Positions 9,527-17,821 of a DNA stretch of 64,000 nucleotides are shown in pieces. Each line of letters starts with the position of its first letter. The first letter of the stretch is position 1. A program made the translations under genes and the position numbers. The notes under the pieces were generated by a model. It did not search any database and had not been told where the DNA came from. It saw only the letters and a program-made list of their open reading frames with translations. Source of the stretch: an uncultured bacterium (lineage in GTDB: Bacteria; Bacteroidota; Ignavibacteria; Kapaibacteriales; UBA4661); the NCBI GenBank assembly GCA_937899715.1, contig CALCNX010000050.1, positions 1 to 64,000 on the forward strand, read 5' to 3'.

Positions 9527-10915
9527 TCACCGCACCACAAACCATGTCCGCATCACACCTTTGCCCTTGATATCTGTTTCTCCGCGCTCTTCCAGCTTGT
9601 AGTCTGGAGAATGTGAGCGCTGAAGCGCAGTAAAAACGGCTTCGGAAATGTGTACTTTGCCCGCCTCGCCATGCGATTCCATGCGGCTTGCCGTGTTCAC
9701 GGTGTCGCCCCAGAGGTCATAGACAAATTTTTTCTGCCCTATTACGCCTGCCACCACTGCGCCCGTATGAACACCTATACGCACTGCCAGCATAATACCG
9801 GATTCCTTTGCAAAACTTTCCACCTCACGCAGCATTGCCAAGCCAAGCGCTACGACTGCCTCGGCGTGGCCGGGACGCTCCTCCGGCACACCACCCACAA
9901 CCATATACGCATCGCCGATGGTTTTGATTTTTTCCAGACCATATTCTTCCGTCAAACGGTCAAAAATAGAGAACACCCAATTCAGCATCTGTACGATTTC
10001 TACCGCCGAGGTCTCCGCCGACAGTTTCGTGAAGCCGACAATATCGGCAAACAGAATCGTGGCTTCGTGATGCAAATCCGCAATAAGCGTTTCGCCGGAC
10101 TTCAGGCGCTCCGCAATCGGTGCGGGGAGTACATTGAGCAGAAGTTCCTCCGAGCGACGCTGTTCTTCTTCCAAAGCGTGAAGGGTTTGCACAAGATTCG
10201 TATTAAGCGATTCAGCTTCTTCGTAAGCGACGGCAATTTCTTCATTCAGTGTGGCGACACGTATTTGCTCCTGCTCAATTTGCTTTCGCTGTAAAAACTC
10301 CCGCTTGTAGGTAGCAAAATTCAAGTGGGTCGAAATGCCCGCAGCAATAGTGCTCATCGTGCAGACAAGCAACGTCTGGGGGTGGTAAATTTCTACATTA
10401 CCCGTCTGGGTAATAATCGTCATCCCGACACCGAAGTTTATAGCAAGTTGTATCCAACTAAACATGGGGTTACAAACAAGACCAATACTCCAAATAAGCA
10501 CAATTGCAATATAGACCGTAGCAGGATTCAAATGCTGAACAGCAATCAAGTAAAGCAGTGAATTTGCAAGCGCTAAAATTACCAACGAATGAATGTAAAT
10601 AAATACCGCATGGCGCGTACCCATTCCTGCGGCGTGGGTCGGGACAAAGCGCTTTCCCGTCCAGAGCGAACCAAGCAAAAAAACAATCATCACACTATGC
10701 GCCACAAATGCTCCCAAGCGCACCGTGGGACTAAGATTGACAATGTTGATAACGTCCACCAGCAGAATCATTATGGCATAGAGAACCGCCAGATAGCGCA
10801 TCACATCTTGCCCCCGCAAATGGCTGTACAGAAAGAATTCCTGCCAAAGCTCCGTGCGAAGTTCCGGCGGAATCGTGCGGGTATCGCGTCCGAAAAGGCG
10901 CTCTATTGCTTGCAT
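9527..10915 (-). CDS. Integral-membrane class III adenylate cyclase
   Basis: The 462-residue product has about six hydrophobic segments between residues 40 and 195, a coiled coil (about 205-265) and a C-terminal class III cyclase domain. Metal ligands are Asp291 (ILFADIVGF) and Asp335 (KTIGDAYMV). Lys331 and Asp400 (FVYDLWGDTVN) occupy the purine-selecting positions used by adenylyl cyclases, where guanylyl cyclases have Glu and Cys. Asn407 and Arg411 supply the transition-state pair. I therefore predict ATP to cAMP. It starts 39 bases after the lptD stop on the same strand, so it is probably the last gene of that operon, and it converges with the propeller kinase. Confidence 0.93.
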   Translation of the reverse strand: MQAIERLFGRDTRTIPPELRTELWQEFFLYSHLRGQDVMRYLAVLYAIMILLVDVINIVNLSPTVRLGAFVAHSVMIVFLLGSLWTGKRFVPTHAAGMGTRHAVFIYIHSLVILALANSLLYLIAVQHLNPATVYIAIVLIWSIGLVCNPMFSWIQLAINFGVGMTIITQTGNVEIYHPQTLLVCTMSTIAAGISTHLNFATYKREFLQRKQIEQEQIRVATLNEEIAVAYEEAESLNTNLVQTLHALEEEQRRSEELLLNVLPAPIAERLKSGETLIADLHHEATILFADIVGFTKLSAETSAVEIVQMLNWVFSIFDRLTEEYGLEKIKTIGDAYMVVGGVPEERPGHAEAVVALGLAMLREVESFAKESGIMLAVRIGVHTGAVVAGVIGQKKFVYDLWGDTVNTASRMESHGEAGKVHISEAVFTALQRSHSPDYKLEERGETDIKGKGVMRTWFVVR

Positions 10916-10954
10916 AGCGTTGCGGTTTGTAACAATTACGTGACTGCTTCTTTA

Positions 10955-13840
10955 CTATTGGTAATATGAACTGTTTTGGCGTGTAAGCTGTACATCGCGG
11001 AGTTGCCCCGTTTTGATGCCCACTCGAAAGAAATAACCTGGTATTGACCCGAAGGGCTGCCAACGAAAGCTCATGTCCCAGCAATGCAAATCCTTTTGCA
11101 GGCTGACGGTCGGAGCATTTATCTGCCCTGTAACAAGGTCAATACTAAAGCCGGTCGTAAAACGCCACGTTTTTTCGATAACCAAATTCAAATTTGCCGA
11201 CAATAATGCACTCAGCGCTGCCGGACCTTGCGGAATAGACGACGGCGTGTAGCTGAATGTCCCGTTAACGTCTGTACTCCACTCAAGACCAAACGGCAGA
11301 AAGCCGGGCGTGTTATCCCCAAAAACGTCCACTTGGTCGTACGAATTATCAAGACGTTGCTGGAATCTAGCTCCCATACTTGCTTCTTCGCCTTGCGCTT
11401 GCTTTTGGGTGGTTGTGTCCTTTGGTGCGGCACTGCCGGAGGCTTGCAGCCCGCCTTGCAGCTTGCTGTCGCGGGTGTTTCCTGCAAGGCGATACGCGAG
11501 GCTAAAACTCATGTTCGTCAGCCGTGCCAAGCCTTTACCGCGTTCTACAAGAAATTTGTTGACCGTGACCAGCGACTGTGTTTCACCAGAACGAGTGGTA
11601 TCAAGCTCTTGGTCGTACACGCTAAAATTGGCATTTCCCGAAAATTGAATCACGTCCGCAAACGTATTGCTGAAACTCACACCAATCGGACTCCATTTGA
11701 ACGATTCTGCAGCCAGATTCACACTTCCACCTACATTTACCTGCATCAGCTGAACAACTTTTTCTGCCGTGTCTTGCTGAATTTTCGCCTCGAAGTTATT
11801 GCCGATAGACCAGTTCACATTTGCTTGCAAGGGCGAAGGAGTGCCGCCGCCGTCCAGCAAGTACCGTGAATAGAGAACTGTGGTTCCCGTTGTGCTCGTA
11901 TAGCGTCCGGCAAGGTTTTGGTCGTTTTGCAAGTTTGGCGTATAGCTCAGTCCAATAGATGGACGCATTGTGTGGCGTAATGAATTCACCCCCAAAATAC
12001 GCGGATTGGCAATGCCGTAAAGCGTCGTACCGAGACTAATACCAGCAGTCATATTGTACTCGCGGAAAAAGCCCTGCTCAATGCTATCCTTCAAGCTCAC
12101 AGAACCACTCGAATCATAGAGCGCTTTTCTATCGTATAGTCGCCGAAAATACCAATTTTCATTATAAGAAATGGACGGCTGAAGCACGAAATATCCGAGC
12201 TTGGGAGCAATGTTAATGCTGGGCGTGTGGCTAATTCGTGCCGTGAAAGGGTTTGCCTTTGCCTGACTGCGGCGTAATTCTCGTTGCACAAGCGTTTCGC
12301 CTTGTATGGAATCAGCCGGTACGGTATAGTTTGCCGTAGCATTGACACCGTAGCTAAAGGCAATATCCGCCCACCACGAATCGGACGGAATACCAAGTGC
12401 CGGAATAGCCCGCGCGAGGTCGCGTATCGGGAACACTTGTGGGATATTGGTGCCGCCGTTCAGACTTTGGTCAATTTGCCCCGTCGCTACGTTCTGCACC
12501 CGTTGGTAGTTCAGGCTGAGCGGCAAGCCGTTGTCAAACTGATGCGATATGGAAAACTGCGAACTAATTGTTTGCTGAACACGCTGCTGAATATTGAGCT
12601 GTGTTTGCTGAAAATAGCCGCCGGAACTAAGATTCACCGAACCGCTAACGCGAGTAAACGGAGTAATTTCCCAACGATGCTGCCAGCCAATCCGCCAGTT
12701 CTCCGACGGGGGTTCAGTGGGACTAAAGCCCCCGATACCGTAGGAAACATCCACGCTACCGCCCAAACGCCTTCCAAAAGCATAGTTGCCCTTAAAATTC
12801 GACAGCCAACCGCCTTTGGTGTAGAAAGAGCCGGTCAACTGCGCATCCAGATTGTCGTTGATAGCCCAGTAATAACCGAGATTTTCAAAAGCAATGCCCC
12901 GTCCTGTTGTCGAACCGATAGGACTGGCAAAAAACACTTGCGGAATAAGAATACCGGAGCGCCGTCCGGTCTTGTTCTCCACAAACAAGCCAAAGGGAAT
13001 GGCAAAAATAGGAATGTCACTGAAGTACACAATCATCGGGTCGGCAAAGATGCGGTCTTGCGCGATGACTTTCATGCGCGGCGCTTTGAAGTAAAAGTGC
13101 GGGTGCGTCTTATCGCACGTAGTGTAGCAGCCGTCTTTGAGAAAAAACGTGCTTTCGTCAATGCGCTTTACTTTTTCGCCAAAGAAAAAACCCTCGCCGA
13201 GTTTGGTCTCTGCAAGCGAGATTGTGCCACGCTTTGTGCGAAAATTATAGCTTAGTTCTGCGCCATAAAATGTTTCGCCCTTATCAACAAATTTTGGAAT
13301 TCCGATAACGCGCCCCGATGAATCCCGCCCGTTCGCAGCCCGCATATATCCTTGCTCGAAAAAGAGTTCGATAGTTTCCGCCGAAAGCGTCTGCCCTTCA
13401 TTTTTAACGTAGGCATTGGAGCGGAGACGCATTTTCCGCCCTTTTACCGAATAGGTGATAGAATCTTGTGCCGCAAAGGTAACAATCGTATCTATACCGC
13501 TCCGAGCGCGGAGTGCGGAATCAGCTTTTGCGGCGGCACGGGTTTCGTCGGCACGTAGTTTGGCTTGCGCGGCGGAATCAAGCGGGATTGAGGCGCTGGT
13601 AGTTGCTTTAAGCGTAACATTCGTCTGAAGCGTTGCGGAAGAAGAGATATTTACCCCTGTGCTGCCCGTAGCACTTGTAACAATCCGCAAACTTGAGCGA
13701 AGCACGGGAGTTTTTTTTGCGGGCTGCTGTGCGTATAAAGCATCACTGCTTGCGACAGCAAATATGCTTATTATGAGGATACTCATTGCGAGAATGCCCA
13801 CAAATGCACGAAGGATGTGATTCATACATAACGAATTCAT
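10955..13840 (-). CDS. lptD: LptD-like LPS-assembly outer-membrane protein
   Basis: This is a 961-residue exported protein. An N-terminal signal (SILIISIFAVASSDALYAQ) is followed by an OstA-type periplasmic domain (RSNAYVKNEGQTLSAETIEL, about residues 130-240). The signature stretch KDGCYTTCDKTHPHFYFKAP comes next, then FSDIPIFAIPFGLF and GILIPQVFF, and the rest is a long barrel region rich in alternating aromatic residues. LptD inserts LPS into the outer leaflet of the outer membrane. A second ATG 15 bases downstream (13825) is an equally good start. Upstream on the same strand are two lipoprotein genes (DUF4292 and TPR), so this looks like an envelope-biogenesis operon; LptE is not evident. 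Confidence 0.9.
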   Translation of the reverse strand: MNSLCMNHILRAFVGILAMSILIISIFAVASSDALYAQQPAKKTPVLRSSLRIVTSATGSTGVNISSSATLQTNVTLKATTSASIPLDSAAQAKLRADETRAAAKADSALRARSGIDTIVTFAAQDSITYSVKGRKMRLRSNAYVKNEGQTLSAETIELFFEQGYMRAANGRDSSGRVIGIPKFVDKGETFYGAELSYNFRTKRGTISLAETKLGEGFFFGEKVKRIDESTFFLKDGCYTTCDKTHPHFYFKAPRMKVIAQDRIFADPMIVYFSDIPIFAIPFGLFVENKTGRRSGILIPQVFFASPIGSTTGRGIAFENLGYYWAINDNLDAQLTGSFYTKGGWLSNFKGNYAFGRRLGGSVDVSYGIGGFSPTEPPSENWRIGWQHRWEITPFTRVSGSVNLSSGGYFQQTQLNIQQRVQQTISSQFSISHQFDNGLPLSLNYQRVQNVATGQIDQSLNGGTNIPQVFPIRDLARAIPALGIPSDSWWADIAFSYGVNATANYTVPADSIQGETLVQRELRRSQAKANPFTARISHTPSINIAPKLGYFVLQPSISYNENWYFRRLYDRKALYDSSGSVSLKDSIEQGFFREYNMTAGISLGTTLYGIANPRILGVNSLRHTMRPSIGLSYTPNLQNDQNLAGRYTSTTGTTVLYSRYLLDGGGTPSPLQANVNWSIGNNFEAKIQQDTAEKVVQLMQVNVGGSVNLAAESFKWSPIGVSFSNTFADVIQFSGNANFSVYDQELDTTRSGETQSLVTVNKFLVERGKGLARLTNMSFSLAYRLAGNTRDSKLQGGLQASGSAAPKDTTTQKQAQGEEASMGARFQQRLDNSYDQVDVFGDNTPGFLPFGLEWSTDVNGTFSYTPSSIPQGPAALSALLSANLNLVIEKTWRFTTGFSIDLVTGQINAPTVSLQKDLHCWDMSFRWQPFGSIPGYFFRVGIKTGQLRDVQLTRQNSSYYQ

Positions 13841-13885
13841 AAATGACCCACACGGCTAAACTCAAGAGAGGAAGATATTCAGACG

Positions 13886-14722
13886 TTAGAGTTTACGACG
13901 CTTTGCTTCCAACGGCGGAAGAAAGCTATATTTTTGGTCTTTCAGATTCGCCTCCACATTCCGGCATTGTACGCTGAAGGTGGCTTTGATAGTAGGAAAA
14001 AGCACAAAAGCGTCCTGTGGAATGCTGATATTATCGCTGGTCGTAAAATTGCTGAAGCGTGTGTGAACCAGTATTTCGCCGCTTTTGTTTGTGCGCTTGA
14101 AGGATGTGATATTCTCTGCTCTGTGGGAATAGACAACGCGCTCGGTAACAGTATCTCGCACTCGCACAAACACGTCTTCGCTATCACTTGTGGCAGGTTC
14201 TGCTGTAAAGCCCGTAAAACCACCAGGCGCTTCACCACGCAAGAAACAGGCAATATCATTATGCGACAACGGCACACCTAGTCGTGTTTGGAAGTTTTTG
14301 GGACTGGGAGTACCTTGATAAACAGTGTTCGCCAAAGCATCGTAATAATTCATAAAGTCCGGCGTAGAACCGACTTTAGCAACGGCAATGTTGAAAGGTC
14401 CCGTCACCGTCAGCAAGAGCGAATCCCGCTTGTAGAGCGACCCCACAAACTGTGCCTGCTGTTTTTTTCCATCTACTTCCACAGAAAGATTTCCCTCTGC
14501 TCGCAGGGCATTGAGGGCATTGGAACGCTTCTCCAGAGCCTGCTCCAGAACAAAATTTGCAGGGCGCTTGCCTTTGACGGTGGCTGTGGTAGTCGTGGAC
14601 GACGACGCGCAGCCGGAAAAAACTACCAACGTGCAAAGCCCCAGCCAAATATGCTTCAGGGCGTAGAGGTGATGAACATGACGAAATTGTGCGGTTCGGG
14701 CGTTATTTTGTTGCTGTACCAT
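13886..14722 (-). CDS. DUF4292 lipoprotein
   Basis: The start is at 14722 because AAGGAG stands 10 bases before it on the minus strand; the open frame extends to 14839 but without such a site. The 278-residue product has a lipoprotein signal (LWLGLC-type hydrophobic core) with the lipobox VFSGC, then a Ser/Thr linker. The body (NALRAEGNLSVEVDGKKQQA, then FVGSLYKRDSLLLTVTGPF) matches the DUF4292 pattern of Bacteroidota, a family with a LolA/LolB-like fold. The start overlaps the end of the TPR gene by 20 bases, which suggests translational coupling. Position just before lptD fits a role in outer-membrane assembly, but this is inference. Confidence 0.8.
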   Translation of the reverse strand: MVQQQNNARTAQFRHVHHLYALKHIWLGLCTLVVFSGCASSSTTTTATVKGKRPANFVLEQALEKRSNALNALRAEGNLSVEVDGKKQQAQFVGSLYKRDSLLLTVTGPFNIAVAKVGSTPDFMNYYDALANTVYQGTPSPKNFQTRLGVPLSHNDIACFLRGEAPGGFTGFTAEPATSDSEDVFVRVRDTVTERVVYSHRAENITSFKRTNKSGEILVHTRFSNFTTSDNISIPQDAFVLFPTIKATFSVQCRNVEANLKDQKYSFLPPLEAKRRKL

Positions 14723-16454
14723 TCGAGAGGCGCTCCTTTGCGGAATGACGGTTTGGTTCTTTGCGGAGTGCTTCGCGCCATGCTTGGACGGCTTTTTCCT
14801 TCTCACCAATTTTGTGATAGGCATCGCCCAAATGCTCATAAATTGTAGCGCTCACTTCGCCATTATCAATTGCTTGAAGAATATACTGTACTGCTTGTTT
14901 GTAATTACCACGTTGGTAAAGTATCCAGCCCATCGTGTCCAGATACGACGGATTTTTGGGTTCAGCCTTGAGCGCAGTCTCTATCATGGATTGAGCGCGG
15001 TCAAGCTGCAAATTGCGCTCGGAAAGCGAGTACGCATAATTGTTATTCGCCAATGCGTTGCCGGGATCAATCTGTAATGCACGCTCATATGCGGCATCGG
15101 AAGCACGAAGGTTTCCGGTAGAATTCTGCAAAATAGCCAGTTGGTTCCACGCATCCAGATTATTGGTGTCAATTTTTACCGCTTGCTGCAAAACTGTAAT
15201 AGCCCGCGCGGAGCTATCGCTTTGGGAAAGTCCTAAGCCCCACAGAAAATACAACTGCCCGTTGCTTGGAAAGCGCTTTACAGCTTGCTCCGCTACGCGC
15301 ACCATATCGCCGACACGCTGTTTCTGGAAGTAAAATGCACAAATTTGTAGGGGCACTTCAGGAATGGAATCCGACAACGTGAGTGCATGGTCAAAATACG
15401 CATTGCTGCGCACGGTACGCTCCAGATGCCCTGCCAGCAAGCCGCACATAATCTGTACCTGCCATGATGTCGCGTACGCCGCTTTGTTCTTGAGTTCGAG
15501 ACGCTCCAAAAATTTATCGGCGCACGTGCGGGCGATAAGCGATTGGTCGAAGCTCGTCAGCAAGCCATTTGCATACCGCACAGCAAGTGTAATAGCATCG
15601 TTGTCGGTAATAACCAACTCCGACGATTTGAAAAGTTCTAGTCCCTGCTCGTATTTCTTCTGGAACATATACGCATCCATGAGCGTAAAGAGCACTGCTT
15701 GGTTTCCGGGCGAGCTTTGTTGCAGTTTTTCGAGACACTCAAGCGATTTTGCACTATTGCCCTTTTGCGAATACAAGTCCGCCAAACGCGCCAGAATCAT
15801 GGCATCGCTTTCATCGGATTCTTGCAAAAGTTGATTATAGAGTTCTATTGCCTTATCCACATTTCGCAATTCATAGAGACGTGCCAGCATAAAACGGTTC
15901 ATCGTCTCCGGCGTACGCGAATCAAGGTATTGATAGACCGTAATCGCTTCATCGACGCGGAACTGCTGCACATAGAGTTCGCCAAGCAATTTATAGGCAA
16001 GTGTAAAACTGGAATCTTGAGTAATGGCGGTGCGAAGTTCTTCCAGCGCGAGGTCTTGCTTATTCAACTTCACATAGTTTTGCGCAATGGCGAAGTGAAC
16101 AGCCGGAACATTATCATACCGAAGCGCCTGCTGAAACTCCAGAATCGCTTCCGCCGGACGCTCCTGCATTTGGAGTGTTGCGCCCTTGATGTAGTAATCA
16201 CGGGCTTTTCCGGGCTGATACTGCGAAGAATCTGCAAGAACCGGTGGTAAGGATACCACCGAAGCAGAGATAGTACGAGCAGGCTGCTTTGCGGTGCTTT
16301 GCTGCACAGAGCTTTGCTGCACAGAGCTTTGCTGCTTTGCGGTGCGCTGAGTCGTTTCCACTCCTCCTGAAGCACATGAGCTTAGACCAAGAAAAGCACA
16401 AACGAGCAGCGCCGACAGCAGCGATGTCGCAGCGCCTGAGAATGCACGGCGCAT
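14703..16454 (-). CDS. TPR-repeat lipoprotein
   Basis: I place the start at 16454 (MRRAFSGAATSLL), followed by a lipoprotein signal ending LGLSSC; the open frame reaches 16514. A Gln/Ser-rich linker with repeated SSVQQ units follows. The remaining 500 or so residues are tetratricopeptide repeats, for example AILEFQQALRYDNVPAVHFA and AYERALQIDPGNALANNNYA, probably ten or more. Such proteins are anchored to the outer membrane and act as assembly scaffolds. Its 3' end overlaps the DUF4292 gene by 20 bases, so the two are likely produced together. Confidence 0.88.
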   Translation of the reverse strand: MRRAFSGAATSLLSALLVCAFLGLSSCASGGVETTQRTAKQQSSVQQSSVQQSTAKQPARTISASVVSLPPVLADSSQYQPGKARDYYIKGATLQMQERPAEAILEFQQALRYDNVPAVHFAIAQNYVKLNKQDLALEELRTAITQDSSFTLAYKLLGELYVQQFRVDEAITVYQYLDSRTPETMNRFMLARLYELRNVDKAIELYNQLLQESDESDAMILARLADLYSQKGNSAKSLECLEKLQQSSPGNQAVLFTLMDAYMFQKKYEQGLELFKSSELVITDNDAITLAVRYANGLLTSFDQSLIARTCADKFLERLELKNKAAYATSWQVQIMCGLLAGHLERTVRSNAYFDHALTLSDSIPEVPLQICAFYFQKQRVGDMVRVAEQAVKRFPSNGQLYFLWGLGLSQSDSSARAITVLQQAVKIDTNNLDAWNQLAILQNSTGNLRASDAAYERALQIDPGNALANNNYAYSLSERNLQLDRAQSMIETALKAEPKNPSYLDTMGWILYQRGNYKQAVQYILQAIDNGEVSATIYEHLGDAYHKIGEKEKAVQAWREALRKEPNRHSAKERLSNGTATK

Positions 16455-16646
16455 ACCGCTTTGTGTATCGGATGAGTGGCAAAGAAAAGTACGTGATGTC
16501 GAGACAGAACACATACGGGCAAGAAACCTTCGGAAGTGTGCAGAAAAACGTAATTGCGTCGCAAGAAATTAAGATACTAAGAAAATGTTGATTTACCGCA
16601 AATTTTTGGACGGGGGCGTTTCTTGCAGGTTATGACAGACAAATTC

Positions 16647-17111
16647 TTATTCCAATTCCCGCAAAAATTCACGCAAAACAAGTGCGGCAGCGACTTCATC
16701 GGTGCGCCCTTTCTCGGCACGGTGGCTTTTTTTTTTGCCGGAGCGAATCATTGTTTGTCGTGCCTCACGGCTGGAATAGGCTTCATCAACCACATACATT
16801 GGTAGAGCGATGTGTGAGCGAAGTTCCTCCATAAAGGCATGAATTTCCCGCATCATTGGCGTTTCGGTGTTGTCATGCTGAAAGGGCATCCCGATGATGA
16901 TTGCACCCACGCGCTCGCGCTCGAAAGCCGATTGCAACTCGCTCATAAGATTCAGCGTGCTGGCAAAAAAACCACGCGGCGAGGCAATGATGTGCAATTC
17001 ATCGCACACTGCAAAGCCGATACGCTTTTGCCCATAGTCAAGAGCACCAATGCGCTTTCCGTGCAGTGCCGTACGCAGTTCGTGAGTGATTTCGACGGGT
17101 TTTGTCATCAT
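16647..17111 (-). CDS. ruvX: RuvX/YqgF family Holliday-junction resolvase-like nuclease
   Basis: At 154 residues it is close to the usual YqgF length. RIGALDYGQKRIGFAVCD provides the first catalytic Asp of the RNase H-like fold, VVDEAYSSREA the middle acidic pair, and GRTDEVAAALVL the last Asp. The family resolves junctions or matures the 5' end of 16S rRNA. Its start overlaps the end of the upstream membrane-protein gene by four bases (ATGA); a second ATG follows directly after the first. The linkage to isoprenoid-type genes is probably incidental operon architecture. Confidence 0.92.
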   Translation of the reverse strand: MMTKPVEITHELRTALHGKRIGALDYGQKRIGFAVCDELHIIASPRGFFASTLNLMSELQSAFERERVGAIIIGMPFQHDNTETPMMREIHAFMEELRSHIALPMYVVDEAYSSREARQTMIRSGKKKSHRAEKGRTDEVAAALVLREFLRELE

Positions 17112-17821
17112 GCAGTCGCTGTTGTTCGTGGCGGTAACGGCGGCGGCGGTAGAATGAACATCAGCACGATATAGGCAATATCCAACACAAAGACAAGCGA
17201 TGCCAATGTGAGCAGCACCGTATTATGCGGATCGGCAATAAAGAAAAAGACGGTCACGCAGCCAGTACCGAACCATTTCAGAACTGCCGTAGCTTTGGAG
17301 AATGGCAACTGTTCATATCGCTGAAGGTATTGGATGATGTAGAGCATCGAAATCCCGAAGTTCAGAATATACGCTGAAAAACCGCCCAAGCGCCCGATGG
17401 GCTGCGCCATGCTCATAAAAGGAATATTGTCCAGTCCGGTCTCGGCAATGGCGTAGATAATGCAAAACCATATCACCAGCAAAATAGCCAGTATTGGGCG
17501 ATAATACTTGCGAATAATCGGCGTTTGAATATCATTCCCGTTGTCTTTCAGCATCAGCCAAAAGATATACACATCCAGAAAAAACCACGCTCGCGTTCCC
17601 CAGACAAATAACAAACCTAAGTTGATATGCTGTGCGTACGTCCAGCTATACAAAAACTCCCACACCAAATTCCCACACGCGATAAAAAACGGCATTTCCA
17701 CAAAACCGTATTTTTTTTCGTGCCTGATAACGCTAATGTATGTTCCCACCCAACCTATCGTGGAGATAAGCACCAGCGAGAGTTCGAGCCACGAGTAAAT
17801 GTCTGTATTGAGCCACTTCAT
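17108..17821 (-). CDS. PaxB/Pyr4-like transmembrane terpene cyclase homologue
   Basis: This is a 237-residue polytopic protein with about seven hydrophobic segments. GNLVWEFLYSWTYAQ (Glu55), then WFFLDVYIFW (Asp83) and LVFVLDIAYIVLMF (Asp214) fit the pattern of the small membrane terpene cyclases of fungal meroterpenoid pathways. In Pyr4 (about 240 residues) Glu63 and Asp218 are essential, and Glu55 and Asp214 lie at matching positions. The protein ends in a Pro-rich tail. It overlaps the upstream MpaB-like gene and the downstream ruvX by four bases each. Family assignment rests on motifs and topology only. The substrate is unknown, and it could instead be a non-catalytic relative of this membrane fold. 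Confidence 0.65.
   Translation of the reverse strand: MKWLNTDIYSWLELSLVLISTIGWVGTYISVIRHEKKYGFVEMPFFIACGNLVWEFLYSWTYAQHINLGLLFVWGTRAWFFLDVYIFWLMLKDNGNDIQTPIIRKYYRPILAILLVIWFCIIYAIAETGLDNIPFMSMAQPIGRLGGFSAYILNFGISMLYIIQYLQRYEQLPFSKATAVLKWFGTGCVTVFFFIADPHNTVLLTLASLVFVLDIAYIVLMFILPPPPLPPRTTATA

Noticed and set aside
12284..13255. Long plus-strand open frame of 323 codons
   Set aside because: It lies opposite lptD, has a basic, low-meaning composition and no family features; lptD on the other strand is certain.
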